A DNA stretch of 64,000 bases, from contig JAQTWB010000008.1 of assembly GCA_028689495.1 (NCBI GenBank), positions 1-64,000 on the forward strand, written 5' to 3'. Source of the stretch: a bacterium (lineage in GTDB: Bacteria; Bdellovibrionota_C; UBA2361; SZUA-149; JAQTWB01). The notes beneath the pieces are model-generated. The model was not told the origin of the DNA. It ran no database searches and worked only from the letters and a program-made list of their open reading frames with translations. A program made the position numbers and the translations under genes. Positions 8,598 through 17,602 of the stretch are shown here, one piece after another (position 1 is the first letter of the stretch; the number at the start of each line of letters is the position of its first letter).

Positions 8598-9596
8598 ATG
8601 ACAAACAGCGCTGAGTTACTGAATCTGGTTGAGGCATTTGTTGGCACTGAGGTGCTGGTTGTCGGAGATTTGATTGTTGACCATTATATCTGGGGCGGCG
8701 TTAATCGTATTTCTCCCGAAGCTCCGGTGGTGGTGGTTGACGTTGAAAAAGAGGAAAGGCGGCTTGGTGGAGCGGCAAACGTTGCACATAACCTCTGTGC
8801 TCTTGGTGCAGCGGTGTCGATATGCGGTGTAGTTGGCGATGACCTGGAAGGACGCGAGCTGACCGATCGTATGGAGCGGATGAAGATTGATACAAAAGGT
8901 GTTTTTGTTGACCGCTCTCGTCCAACGACGATTAAAACGAGAATTGTCGCCCATGCGCAGCAGGTTGTGCGTGTCGATCGTGAATGTCGCCTGCCACTCT
9001 CCGAGGCTTTTCAGGAGAGCATCAGTGCCGAGGTTCGTGCCCAGTTTGCTCGTGTGAAAAGTATCGCTGTATCTGACTATGGCAAGGGAGTTGTAACTCC
9101 ACTAATTTTCAAACGTCTTGAGGGACAGGCCGGGATTAATGGTGTTCCGGTTGTCGTCGACCCGAAAGACCCCAATTTCCTCAATTACACTGGTGCGACG
9201 GTGATCAAGCCGAACCGCAAAGAGGCCGAGCAGGCGAGCGGTATGAAGATTGCGACACGCGATGACGCGGTTGGCGTGGGGCACAAACTGCTTTCACTCT
9301 GGAATACTGATTTTGTCCTGATCACCCTTGGTGAAAAAGGGATGGTTCTGGTCTCACGACTTGATGAATATTCCGAGCCAGTCGCCATCGATACTCTGGC
9401 TCAGGAAGTTTACGATGTCTCCGGTGCCGGAGATACGGTGTCGGCGGTGTTTACCCTGGCCCTTGCCGCTGGCGGTTCTCCGCGTCATGCGGCGGAACTG
9501 GCTAATCTCGCAGCCGGTATTGTTGTTGCGGAGGTGGGAACAGTTGCTGTTGAGAAAACGGAGTTGATCTCACGTTTACGTGAATTCGCTGTATGA
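8598..9596 (+). CDS. hldE: D-glycero-beta-D-manno-heptose-7-phosphate kinase (HldE domain I)
   Basis: 332-residue PfkB/ribokinase-family enzyme. ATG at 8598 follows GGAGAGGTGAG one base after the previous stop. Motifs: VLVVGDLIVDHYIWG, RRLGGAANVAHNLCALGA, VSDYGKGVV, VVDPKDPNFLNYTGAT, IKPNRKEAEQASG and the catalytic VSGAGDTVSAVF. It phosphorylates heptose-7-phosphate at C1 to give the substrate of GmhB. E. coli HldE is a fusion with a nucleotidyltransferase; this protein stops after the kinase domain, so the ADP-heptose synthase must be encoded elsewhere. It completes the heptose theme of the operon. Confidence 0.9.
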   Translation: MTNSAELLNLVEAFVGTEVLVVGDLIVDHYIWGGVNRISPEAPVVVVDVEKEERRLGGAANVAHNLCALGAAVSICGVVGDDLEGRELTDRMERMKIDTKGVFVDRSRPTTIKTRIVAHAQQVVRVDRECRLPLSEAFQESISAEVRAQFARVKSIAVSDYGKGVVTPLIFKRLEGQAGINGVPVVVDPKDPNFLNYTGATVIKPNRKEAEQASGMKIATRDDAVGVGHKLLSLWNTDFVLITLGEKGMVLVSRLDEYSEPVAIDTLAQEVYDVSGAGDTVSAVFTLALAAGGSPRHAAELANLAAGIVVAEVGTVAVEKTELISRLREFAV

Positions 9597-9608
9597 GGTT
9601 GATTTGAT

Positions 9609-10538
9609 ATGGACAAGATCGGTGTGAAGAATTCCAGTCCGGATGTTGGCGGTGTTTTTAGCAGTATGACCGGATTTGGGACAGCCTCCGCAGATGTTTC
9701 CGGCTACCGGGTTATTGTTGAAACGCGTTCCGTCAATTCCCGGCATCTCGACATTAACATCAAGTCAGGATTTACCTCTCCGGCTCTTGATAGTGCGATT
9801 ACCGCACTTGTCAATTCAAAATTATCGCGTGGTCGGGTTGATATCAGTGTTCAGGTTAGCCGGGGTAATCTTTCCGGGGCGTCTTTGCGGATAAACGAAG
9901 AGAAGTTCTTATCGGGACTGTCCGCCTTTCGTCACGGGGCACGGCTTGCCGGGCTCGCGGAGGAAACTGTTCCACTTGCCCAGTTTGTCACCGAGCTTCT
10001 TTCACGCCGGGATATTTTCGATAACGAAGAAGCTAATGAACTGACAGCGGAGCTTGCCGCCGGGATTCTTGAGCTTGCCGGACAGGCGATTGACAACCTA
10101 TTGACGATGAGGAAACGAGAGGGGCAGCTACTGCGAACAGCGCTTGTTGAGTATGCTGCAAGTTTGAAGGATTATCGCGAAAGGCTAACACCGCTTGTCG
10201 CCCAGTCGTTGGACACAATCAGTCTTCGTCTGAAAACCAGGCTGGAAAACCTGGACGGGGTTGAGGTTGATTCTCAACGCTATGCCCAGGAAATCGTCTA
10301 TTTTACCGACCGGCTTGATGTGAGCGAAGAGATTGTCCGGCTCGGTTCTCACCTGGCTCAGCTTGAGGGGTGTTTTGTTACCGGTGGCGGGCGTAAGATG
10401 GAGTTTATCCTTCAGGAGATGGGTCGCGAGATAAATACAATTGGCAGCAAGTCGCAGAGTGCTGAAATCAGCAACATTGTTGTTGAGTGTAAGGCGATTC
10501 TTGAGAAGCTGCGCGAGCAGGTAATGAACATCGAGTAA
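9609..10538 (+). CDS. yicC: YicC family endoribonuclease
   Basis: 309 residues, slightly longer than E. coli YicC because of about 18 extra N-terminal residues. The hallmark N-terminus is SSMTGFGTASADVSGYRVIV followed by ETRSVNSRHLDINIK. The C-terminal DUF1732 part has the conserved EFILQEMGREINTIGSKSQS and IVVECKAILEKLREQVMNIE. YicC proteins are reported to be endoribonucleases involved in small-RNA turnover in E. coli. The gene sits directly before gmk, a very common pairing in bacteria. It follows the hldE gene by 12 bases. Confidence 0.93.
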   Translation: MDKIGVKNSSPDVGGVFSSMTGFGTASADVSGYRVIVETRSVNSRHLDINIKSGFTSPALDSAITALVNSKLSRGRVDISVQVSRGNLSGASLRINEEKFLSGLSAFRHGARLAGLAEETVPLAQFVTELLSRRDIFDNEEANELTAELAAGILELAGQAIDNLLTMRKREGQLLRTALVEYAASLKDYRERLTPLVAQSLDTISLRLKTRLENLDGVEVDSQRYAQEIVYFTDRLDVSEEIVRLGSHLAQLEGCFVTGGGRKMEFILQEMGREINTIGSKSQSAEISNIVVECKAILEKLREQVMNIE

Positions 10539-10561
10539 GCAGGAAACGGGATATCAATCAG

Positions 10562-11194
10562 ATGAAAGAGTATTTTCGTCCATGCCTGTTTTGTTTTGTC
10601 GGGCCCGCGGGTAGTGGCAAGTCCAGTATCAGTCGGCAGATTGTTACGGCTAATCCGGAACTTTGCAGCCTCAGTATTTCAACGACAACAAGAGCACCGC
10701 GGCGCGGTGAGGTTGATGGAGTTTCTTATAACTTTGTCAGTGAAGATGAATTTGCTGAGAAGGTTGCCACCGGAGCTTTTATTGAACATGCCCGCTTCAG
10801 TAGTCACTGTTATGGAACCGAGCGGGAGTCCCTCAAACGACAGCTTGAGTCTGGACGTCACGTGATTCTCGATATTGAGGTTGAAGGGGTAAAACAGCTT
10901 AAGAATATTTTTGCCGAACGTCTTGTGACTGTCTTTGTCATGCCTCCTTCGCTTGCTGAATTGGAATCAAGACTGCGAGGTCGGGGGACAGAAGGGGAGG
11001 AGGAGATTGAGCGGCGTATGAACATTGCTCGTGGAGAAATCGCCATCTTGTCCGCCACCGGCTTTGCCGACTATCTGTTGATAAACGATTCTTTGCCACA
11101 GGCGATTATCAGAGGGCTGGAGATCGTTCATGCCGCCGCCTGCCGCATGTCAGAATTGTTGCCGGACAAACGGGCCGAGATTTTTGGGGCCTAG
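10562..11194 (+). CDS. gmk: Guanylate kinase
   Basis: 210 residues. The P-loop is FVGPAGSGKSSISRQIV; the GMP-binding part has STTTRAPRRGEVDGVSYNFV and GAFIEHARFSSHCYGT; the lid region is RLRGRGTEGEEEIERRM. It phosphorylates GMP to GDP with ATP in the cytosol. The N-terminus CLFCFVGPAG is cysteine-rich compared with the usual LIVISGPSG, and the P-loop has Ala where most have Ser. Last gene of the gmhB-to-gmk run. Confidence 0.95.
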   Translation: MKEYFRPCLFCFVGPAGSGKSSISRQIVTANPELCSLSISTTTRAPRRGEVDGVSYNFVSEDEFAEKVATGAFIEHARFSSHCYGTERESLKRQLESGRHVILDIEVEGVKQLKNIFAERLVTVFVMPPSLAELESRLRGRGTEGEEEIERRMNIARGEIAILSATGFADYLLINDSLPQAIIRGLEIVHAAACRMSELLPDKRAEIFGA

Positions 11195-11695
11195 TTTCAA
11201 CACGGCTCACAGCTCTACTGGCCACCCTGTGATTTTTTGGGCTGAATAGTATTGGCAGTGTTAACGGTGAAAGCCGAACTTGTTGCTGCGGGCGTGCCGA
11301 GCTCCAGCTCGGCGCGTTAAATAACCTGCGCGATCTTCGCAGCGGAGATCGAGCTCCGCTGCCCCATCTGTCATTCCCGGCCCAGAGATATGCAGCGCCG
11401 TAGGCGAGAACCGGGAACCTCCGCCTCAGTTGCCACGGTGTAAAGTTCGACGGTGCAAAAGATCTGTAAGTTATCACCCTCAATAATTAGTTGGATTTAT
11501 TTAAGATTTGCATATTTCTGTTATCTGATATATGCACGCCCACCACTTTCCTATTCTTTCCATTTATCTTCCGAGTAGTAACGATAACTGAAGTTTGCTC
11601 AGCGCTTATTTTCCATGCGCACTGAGTAAGCGCAGGCATTCAGGTTTTTTGCTGCCCTTGACTCACAATCAATGGTCATTTTTTAGGAGAAGGTT
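11195..11695 (+). other. Intergenic region with one dispersed palindromic repeat
   Basis: No gene is supported here. It contains one copy of the palindrome family that recurs at 24.7-29.0 kb (GTGCCGAGCTCCAGCTCGGC, 11294-11313), followed by a second imperfect palindrome around GATCTTCGCAGCGGAGATC (11332-11350). The AT-rich last 200 bases before the gene at 11696 presumably hold its promoter; GGAGAAGG lies just before that ATG. Confidence 0.6.
11207..11238 (+). terminator. Possible terminator after gmk
   Basis: TCACAG (11207-11212) pairs with CTGTGA (11227-11232) around a 14-nt loop, followed by six T. The stem is short, so support is weak, but the position just after gmk fits the end of the operon. 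Confidence 0.4.
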
Positions 11696-12145
11696 ATGGA
11701 TGAAATAATCAAAACATCGGAAAGAATCATCGAAGACACTGATGCCTTTCATGGTATTGAAATTGAGCTCAATCACCACTTGAAGAGTTGTGAAGAGCTG
11801 ATGAAAAACATTCGCTATGCATATTTCAATCCCGCAGGTTGCTATTACAACCATACAGGCCCTCTCCCATTATCAGAAAGCAAACTGGTATTTTGTGAAA
11901 AGGTTTTCAAGTTGTCGGGATCGAAGATTGACTCATTATCAAAACTGGTTTTGGAGTGTCGTTCGCGAGCATTTGGTACCCAGCAAAGTTACCAAAATGA
12001 TGAGCGGCATTTTGCTGAACTCAATGTAGTGCTTCGTCAGCTGGTGGTTGGTGACTTGCGCGAGTTGGAGGATGCGTATGATGACGCAGTGGAGTTGAGA
12101 ACTTCCTTGGCTGAGTTTCGGACTTTCTTGCAATCGTGTTTATGA
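11696..12145 (+). CDS. Hypothetical helical protein upstream of a chemoreceptor
   Basis: 149 residues, ATG at 11696 with AGGAGAAGG immediately upstream. It has no signal peptide or membrane segment and is mostly amphipathic helix (IEIELNHHLKSCEELMKNI, LRQLVVGDLRELEDAYDDAV). It has three cysteines and several histidines (HHL, YNHTG). I do not recognise a family. It stands 243 bases before the double-CZB chemoreceptor; a role as a soluble partner is only a guess from position. It could also be a distant four-helix sensor domain. Confidence 0.6.
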   Translation: MDEIIKTSERIIEDTDAFHGIEIELNHHLKSCEELMKNIRYAYFNPAGCYYNHTGPLPLSESKLVFCEKVFKLSGSKIDSLSKLVLECRSRAFGTQQSYQNDERHFAELNVVLRQLVVGDLRELEDAYDDAVELRTSLAEFRTFLQSCL

Positions 12146-12388
12146 GGTGATTTTTTGACATGAAGTGGCGAAAGCCGCTTCATGTAGGGATTACATCAGA
12201 TGTTTTTATGCCTGCCTTATCATATTCCCCGCCATATCATATTCAGCCTATCGCATGATTGATTCATGGAAATAATGAGCGAATCTAGACTCTGAACAAG
12301 TCATCATAACTTGTGGTGGCAGGAGTCAGTCCCCACTAATAAGCACTGTTCAAATAATCTCGCTGTTCCATCTTTCAGGAGGCTCAAA

Positions 12389-14206
12389 ATGAGCGTTTTT
12401 TCAATTTTTTCCGGTGCCAGTCTCTCACGAAAAATTGCCATTGGATTTGCGGCAGTAATTGTCCTGCTGGCGCTTGTTTCGCTCAAGTCACTCGGGGCAA
12501 TGGGTGGTGTTGTGAGTACGGCCGAGGAAGTTGTCGCCTCAAATAAGATAAAAACAACAATGGTGCAGCGAGAGGTTGATCATCTTCAGTGGGCCGGCAA
12601 GCTGGCGCAGGTGTTCACTGATGAGTCTGCAACTGAAGTCAGTGTCGAAACCGATCCGACAAAATGCAAGCTTGGATTATGGTTGGCGAGTGATGAACGA
12701 AAAGATGCCGAACGCCTGCTTCCCGGTCTTGATGCGGAAATATCAAAAATATCTTTGCCCCATAACATGCTGCATAAGTCGGCGCAGAGTATCGCAGAAC
12801 TGTTTCGTCAGGTAGATGAGAATATATCCCTTGATTTGCGCGACTTGAAGAGTCGGCATCTTCTTCGTCTTCGCAAAGTCGAGGCTGGTTTGCTCAAGAA
12901 CGATGTCTCGCTGGTGAAAGGTGACGATGGCGCAAGCTGCGCATTGACGCAGTGGATATCAGGCAGCGGAAAACAGAAGTTTGGAAGTGATGAACATACC
13001 TCGGCAGTTCTCTCTGACCTCAACAGCAAGCACCATCTGCTACATCAGGGGTTAAGCAAGGTAGAGAAACTGATGGAGCAGGGTGAACTTGGTGCGGCTC
13101 GCGACTATTTTACTGACACTGTTGACGAGCAGGCCAATTCTACTTTGGCTGCGATTGACGCACTTGTTAACTTCAATGACAGTCTTCTTGTCTCACGCAA
13201 GCTCGCCAAGCAGGTATTTCAAACGGATACCTTGGGCCATCTTGGCGAGGTCCGCGCAGTGCTGGCTGATATAGTAAAATATGCCGACAGTCATCTGGTG
13301 TCCGAAACGGCAATGATGGATTTTATTCGCGGCGAGCGATGGCAGATAATCCTTTTGTCGGCAATCGCAGTAACTCTTGGTATATTCCTCAGCATTTTCT
13401 TGTCACGTAGTATCGTATCGGTGCTTCGTGTGGTGATGAAGGGCCTTGATGTTGGTGCCGAGGAGATATCACGGGCCTCGGATCAGTTGGCAGCTTCCAG
13501 TCAAGCTATTGCCCAGGCGGCAACCGAGCAGGCAGCCTCACTTGAGGAAGTGTCTGCTTCGCTTGAGGAGATTCGCTCGGCGACCAACCGCAACTCGAGT
13601 AATTCCATCGTCGCCCGTGATAAAAGCGGAACTGCGCAAAGAGTCGTTACTTCGGGCAAGTCGACAATGGGTGAGCTTGAAACCGCAATGGAGCAAATTC
13701 GCGAGTCATCTCGGCAAACCGCAGCAGTAATCAAAACGATTGACGAGATCGCCTTCCAAACCAATCTTCTTGCGCTCAACGCCGCGGTTGAAGCAGCACG
13801 AGCTGGAGAAGCGGGGAAGGGGTTTGCCGTGGTTGCCGAAGAGGTTCGCAGTTTGGCGCAAAGGTCAGCCGATGCGGCTCGCGGTACAACGGAGCTGATT
13901 AACGGATCCAACCGCCATGTCGACACAGGAGTCGATGTGACTTTTTCTGTCTCCAAGGCACTGGAGGATATTTACAAGGCCATTGATGAAGTTGTGAATA
14001 TGGTTGATAGCGTCACAGTATCCAGCCAGGAACAGGCTGGCGGTGTAGAGATGATTACTGGTGCCGTGCGTGAACTCGACAGCGTTACACAGATGAATGC
14101 CGCCGGGGCGGAAGAAGTTGCCGCGGCCAGCGAAGAGCTTTCGGCGCAATCAAGGGAAATTCGCGATATGGTTGGACGACTGCGTCAGGTGATTGAGGGG
14201 CAGTGA
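12389..14206 (+). CDS. Methyl-accepting chemotaxis protein with two periplasmic CZB-like zinc domains
   Basis: 605 residues; ATG at 12389 behind AGGAGG. Order: TM1 (~15-38), two consecutive CZB-like segments, TM2 (~320-342), then the signalling hairpin. CZB 1 has [10 protein letters not shown] and [12 protein letters not shown] 2 has [20 protein letters not shown] and KHHLLHQGL, i.e. the His...Cys-x-LG/T-x-W pattern that binds zinc. The hairpin tip is [20 protein letters not shown] with [23 protein letters not shown] domains sense zinc or, through the zinc-cysteine, oxidants such as hypochlorite. Here they lie between the membrane spans and so face the periplasm. A hairpin follows the gene. 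Confidence 0.88.
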   Translation: MSVFSIFSGASLSRKIAIGFAAVIVLLALVSLKSLGAMGGVVSTAEEVVASNKIKTTMVQREVDHLQWAGKLAQVFTDESATEVSVETDPTKCKLGLWLASDERKDAERLLPGLDAEISKISLPHNMLHKSAQSIAELFRQVDENISLDLRDLKSRHLLRLRKVEAGLLKNDVSLVKGDDGASCALTQWISGSGKQKFGSDEHTSAVLSDLNSKHHLLHQGLSKVEKLMEQGELGAARDYFTDTVDEQANSTLAAIDALVNFNDSLLVSRKLAKQVFQTDTLGHLGEVRAVLADIVKYADSHLVSETAMMDFIRGERWQIILLSAIAVTLGIFLSIFLSRSIVSVLRVVMKGLDVGAEEISRASDQLAASSQAIAQAATEQAASLEEVSASLEEIRSATNRNSSNSIVARDKSGTAQRVVTSGKSTMGELETAMEQIRESSRQTAAVIKTIDEIAFQTNLLALNAAVEAARAGEAGKGFAVVAEEVRSLAQRSADAARGTTELINGSNRHVDTGVDVTFSVSKALEDIYKAIDEVVNMVDSVTVSSQEQAGGVEMITGAVRELDSVTQMNAAGAEEVAAASEELSAQSREIRDMVGRLRQVIEGQ

Positions 14207-14281
14207 CGACTTGTTTACTTACATTTGAAGAATAAGTGAGAGTCAAAAGCCATCGCAAATAAAGTTCAACATACGAGGCAA

Positions 14282-14303
14282 GGGGTGAACCGAAGATCAC
14301 CCC
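14282..14303. terminator. Hairpin between convergent genes
   Basis: GGGGTGA (14282-14288) pairs with TCACCCC (14297-14303), loop 8 nt. It lies 75 bases after the chemoreceptor stop and 12 bases from the stop of the opposing gene, so it may serve both. No strong U tract on either side. Confidence 0.4.
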
Positions 14304-14315
14304 CGCCGTCAAGTT

Positions 14316-14714
14316 TTAACTAACCTTGTCCATGGTATTAACAGCATCGTGCTCGATCAGGTTGCCGGTCCCGCGAAGCTGAGCCAGACGATCCTGCACA
14401 CTGCTTGTTGCGCCCGCAGTTTTCCAGCTCTGGTCTTCACCGCCGCCAGCTTCCGTTTTCAGGCGATTCAGTTTCGCTTCGCTGGTCGCAGCATGTACAC
14501 TGAGTTCCTCGACCAGACCGCCCAGACCGTTGTCGGAGCTTTTAAAGCCTGCGACAAGTTCCTGAATTTCGCCCAGTTCATCGGCCAGAGCAATTCTGTC
14601 GGCGTGATCTTCGATGCTTTCGGCAACCGATTTAATCTCGGCCTCCGCAGAGCGAATTTCACTTTCCATTTCCTGAATCTGCTGGACCAGTAGGTTGGCA
14701 CGCTGACTAACCAA
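14316..14714 (-). CDS. Coiled-coil protein, probably missing its 5' end
   Basis: The protein is a long charged helix: QQIQEMESEIRSAEAEIKSV, ESIEDHADRIALADELGEIQ, then a less regular C-terminus. The first start codon is TTG at 14714, but the same frame stays open upstream to 14885, reading ...AVFIAITSAPATTPQDKLES and WTAQLVKKEGERD. That looks like the end of a signal peptide plus the beginning of the coiled coil. There is no ATG, GTG or TTG in that upstream part, which overlaps the start of the divergent channel gene. It may be a periplasmic protein whose true start has been lost, or one using an unusual start. Family unknown. Confidence 0.5.
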   Translation of the reverse strand: MVSQRANLLVQQIQEMESEIRSAEAEIKSVAESIEDHADRIALADELGEIQELVAGFKSSDNGLGGLVEELSVHAATSEAKLNRLKTEAGGGEDQSWKTAGATSSVQDRLAQLRGTGNLIEHDAVNTMDKVS

Positions 14715-14793
14715 ATCGCGTTCACCCTCTTTCTTTACCAGCTGCGCAGTCCAGCTTTCGAGTTTATCCTGAGGAGTTGTCGCTGGAGCCGAA

Positions 14794-15765
14794 GTGATGG
14801 CTATAAAAACAGCCGGTGATATGGCTGGGCATAACGATGCTGTGTACAGCGGGTATGCAGTCGAATTGTCGGAACGGTTTGCCCGCTATCTCGGCTGTTC
14901 TGGCGTAGTCGTCAAGGTGATAAAAGTGACGGAGTTGCTGGACGTGTTTTCCAGGTCCGACTCGCTGATGGCGATCGGTAGTATTACGCCGACATTGGAG
15001 CGGGCTGAAAAGATGGATTTTGGTCTGTCCTATCTTGGCTCGGATGTAAGTGTGCTTGTCAAAGTGGAGACACCTGGTCTTAAGCGCTATGTGGTGCGAA
15101 TGTTTACTGAAGGACCAGCAGGTAAAGTTTTCCCTTATTTTATTACGCTGGTTCTAGTATTTTCGGTTCTAATTTATTTGGCGGAACTGCGAAGTGATAT
15201 TTTCAGCAACAAACTGTTTCAGGGGATGCAGGACTCCGCCTGGTTCTGTTTTGTGACATCGACAACCGTTGGTTATGGCGACAAGGTGCCGACAAATGTG
15301 ATTTCACGAATATTGACTATATGTCTTATGTTTACTGGTATTGGGTTCATGTCTGTGCTGATAAGTAGTTCAGTGGCGGCGCTTGAGCCTGAAAGTTGCA
15401 TATCAGCTATCGGTGATTTGCGTGGAAAAATGGTTGCGACCAAAGCGGCCACGGCGAGTGTTGGAGTTGTCCGACAGTTTAGCGATAACATTCATTTGAC
15501 CACCGAACTGGAAGAGGCCATCGCCATGTTGGATCGTGGTGAAGTCGATGCGGTTGTTCACGACAAGCCAGCGTTAAATTACTACAGCAAGGTTACCGGT
15601 GGTGAGTATGCGATACTATCGCAACCATTGGTGCGTCAGGTCTACACCCCCGTGTTCCCTCGTGGCAGTGAACTTCGCCAGAAATGGGATGAGTTCTATT
15701 TGTCAATCAATCCGGGGGAGATAAGAGATTTGCGTATGCGCTATCTATCGGAATCGGTGATTTGA
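14794..15765 (+). CDS. GluR0-like ligand-gated potassium channel, N-terminally short
   Basis: 323 residues. Layout: substrate-binding lobe 1, TM (about 111-130, FPYFITLVLVFSVLIYLAEL), pore helix and filter VTSTTVGYGDKVP, TM (about 173-197), then lobe 2 with EEAIAMLDRGEVDAVVHDKP. This is the prokaryotic glutamate-receptor-like architecture, in which an amino-acid ligand opens a K+ channel. The family normally starts with a signal peptide and a beta strand ending PPF before YSGYAVEL; both are missing. Starts are GTG 14794 or ATG 14797, with an in-frame stop at 14770. Without a signal peptide, lobe 1 could not be exported, so the gene may be a non-functional remnant. Confidence 0.72.
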   Translation: MMAIKTAGDMAGHNDAVYSGYAVELSERFARYLGCSGVVVKVIKVTELLDVFSRSDSLMAIGSITPTLERAEKMDFGLSYLGSDVSVLVKVETPGLKRYVVRMFTEGPAGKVFPYFITLVLVFSVLIYLAELRSDIFSNKLFQGMQDSAWFCFVTSTTVGYGDKVPTNVISRILTICLMFTGIGFMSVLISSSVAALEPESCISAIGDLRGKMVATKAATASVGVVRQFSDNIHLTTELEEAIAMLDRGEVDAVVHDKPALNYYSKVTGGEYAILSQPLVRQVYTPVFPRGSELRQKWDEFYLSINPGEIRDLRMRYLSESVI

Positions 15766-15775
15766 TGTATGAAAG

Positions 15776-15812
15776 TGCGGACGTTGTCTTAGACATCGTC
15801 CGCAATGTTTTT
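15776..15812 (+). terminator. Terminator after the channel gene
   Basis: TGCGGACG (15776-15783) pairs with CGTCCGCA (15797-15804). Inside, after one T-T mismatch, TGTC pairs with GACA around TTA. ATGTTTTT follows. Confidence 0.75.
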
Positions 15813-15850
15813 ACAGGTTTTCTATAACAATGCTGCTCTTCTTTTAATAT

Positions 15851-16292
15851 CTGACAAGAGCCTGGAAGGCTCTTCTACTCTGCCCGGATTGCGGCGTTAT
15901 AGTAGACGCGCCATCCTGGCGCGTGAATGAGTCCTGACAAGAGCCTGGAAGGCTCTTCTACTCAACCCGGATTGCGACGTTATAGTAGACGCGCCATCCT
16001 GGCGCGTGAATGAGTTCTGACAAGAGCCTGGAAGGCTCTTCTACTCAGCCCGGATTGCGACGTTATAGTAGACGCGCCATCCTGGCGCGTGAATGAGTCC
16101 TGACAAGAGCCTGGAAGGCTCTTCTACTCTGCCCGGATTGCGGCGTAATAGTGGACGCGCCATCCTGGCGCGTGAATGAATTCTGACAAGAGCCTGGAAG
16201 GCTCTTCTACTTTGCCCGGATTGCGACGTTATAGTAGACGCGCCATCCTGGCGCGCGAATGAATTCGGATAAGAGCCTGGAAGGCTCTTCTA
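15851..16292. repeat. Tandem array of 83-bp units with two palindromes each
   Basis: Units start at 15851, 15934, 16017, 16100, 16183 and 16266, exactly 83 bp apart. Each has palindrome 1, AAGAGCCTGGAAGGCTCTT, and palindrome 2, ACGCGCCATCCTGGCGCGT. The sixth unit is cut after palindrome 1. Units differ at only a few positions. The array ends at the 3' end of dapE: the repeat edge CTACT supplies the dapE stop codon (TAG on the minus strand, 16290-16292). Palindrome 1 recurs inverted at 20.3-20.4 kb. Confidence 0.95.
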
Positions 16293-17426
16293 CTCTGCTA
16301 ACAAATTCTCGATCAAATCTTCAAATATCCTAGTCAGACATTCAAGGGAGGCGACCGACACTTGTTCGTTTGGTTTATGAATAGTCCCGCTCAACAATCC
16401 AAATTCCAGCACTTCTGGGCAGAGAGGGGCGATGTGCCGGGTATCAGTAACGCCGCCATCAGTGGCAAGACGTGGCCTGATTCCGGTATGCTTCAGGATA
16501 ATATCTGAGAGGGTGCCGATAAGCCGCTCCGATTGGGCAAGGACGGGAATTGCTCCCTCGTGCCAGGATACATCGTATTGCAGTCCTGATGATGAAAGAA
16601 TTTGTTCAACCCGATCAATGAGACTTTGACTGGTCGAAGCCGATGAATAACGAAAATTCCAGTCGGCTTCGAGTCGACCAGGCACAATATTGTCGGCTCC
16701 CGAATTGGAAACCAGTCGGGTTATCTGAAAACTTGTCGGAGGAAAAAACTCGTTGCCTTCATCCCAGCGTTCGGTTGACAGTTGGGCAATCGCTTCAGCC
16801 ATTCGCAGAATCGGATTAACGCAGCGATCCGGCCAGGCGACATGTCCCTGAATCCCATGAGCTACAAGTTTGCCACTAAGCGAGCCTCGGCGACCGTTTT
16901 TGATCACATCGCCGAAGACTTCAGAAGATGTAGGCTCAGCGACAATACAGTAATCGGGAATAATGTCGTTATCTCTCATATATTTCACAACGACAGGGGT
17001 TCCGTGTTCACTGCCACACTCCTCACCACTGGTAATGATGAAGCCGAGTGAACCGCTAAAATCTGGCTTCCGTCTTAAAAATCTTTCGATGGCGCTGATA
17101 AAGGCAGCGACTCCGCCCTTCATATCGGCGGCTCCACGTCCGGTAATAATTCCGTCCGAAACAGTTGCGGTAAAAGGATCGCTTTGCCAATCCTCAAGTG
17201 GTCCAGCCGGAACAACGTCGGTATGTCCGTAAAATACCAGAAGAGGAGAAGCGGTGCCGATTCGGGCCCAGAAATTGTTCACCTCACCACTGGGTAGGTC
17301 GACAATTTTGGCTCCGAGAGCAGAAAGTCGTGATTTGAGAATGCTCTGGGCACCGGCATCGGCAGGTGTCACTGAAGCGCAGGAAATTAACTCGGAAAGC
17401 AGGTTTACAGTATCGCTTGTGTTCAT
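16290..17426 (-). CDS. dapE: Succinyl-diaminopimelate desuccinylase
   Basis: 378 residues, M20 zinc peptidase family. Metal and catalytic motifs: LVFYGHTDVVPAGP (H, D), ITGRGAADMKGGVAAF (D), ITSGEECGSEHGT (EE), IVAEPTS, and ATDGGVTDTRHIAP with GTIHKPNEQV near the end (last histidine). The overall order and the closing motif fit DapE rather than ArgE. It removes succinate in the lysine/meso-diaminopimelate pathway, cytosolic. ATG at 17426. Its last codons abut the 83-bp repeat array, which provides the stop. Confidence 0.9.
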   Translation of the reverse strand: MNTSDTVNLLSELISCASVTPADAGAQSILKSRLSALGAKIVDLPSGEVNNFWARIGTASPLLVFYGHTDVVPAGPLEDWQSDPFTATVSDGIITGRGAADMKGGVAAFISAIERFLRRKPDFSGSLGFIITSGEECGSEHGTPVVVKYMRDNDIIPDYCIVAEPTSSEVFGDVIKNGRRGSLSGKLVAHGIQGHVAWPDRCVNPILRMAEAIAQLSTERWDEGNEFFPPTSFQITRLVSNSGADNIVPGRLEADWNFRYSSASTSQSLIDRVEQILSSSGLQYDVSWHEGAIPVLAQSERLIGTLSDIILKHTGIRPRLATDGGVTDTRHIAPLCPEVLEFGLLSGTIHKPNEQVSVASLECLTRIFEDLIENLLAE

Positions 17427-17563
17427 ATTTTAGTTGAATTCAGTGGTGAAATAATCGGTGACTTTTTGACCTGCAAAAAGCTAACAGGCGGAACGGGGAA
17501 AGTAAATTTGCCCTGATAAAATGTTGTGAAAGCAGGTAGAAACTCTAAAAGTGATATATCGGG

Positions 17564-17595
17564 ACAACGGTGCACAATAAATTGCGCACCGTTGT
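17564..17595. terminator. Long hairpin after the P-loop protein gene
   Basis: ACAACGGTGC (17564-17573) pairs with GCACCGTTGT (17586-17595); inside, after an A/C mismatch, CAAT pairs with ATTG around AA. It lies 8 bases past the end of the minus-strand gene at 17603. No U run follows on the minus strand, so it is either a weak terminator or an RNA-stabilising 3' hairpin. Confidence 0.5.
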
Positions 17596-17602
17596 TTCCT
17601 GG

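Noticed and set aside
11195-11695. tRNA or rpoZ gene after gmk, as expected in some genomes
   Set aside because: No cloverleaf or omega-subunit frame could be found; only a palindromic repeat and AT-rich DNA.
15851-16292. CRISPR array in the 83-bp repeat region
   Set aside because: The whole 83-bp unit is conserved, with no variable spacers; two palindromes per unit fit REP-type repeats. No cas genes are present in the window.
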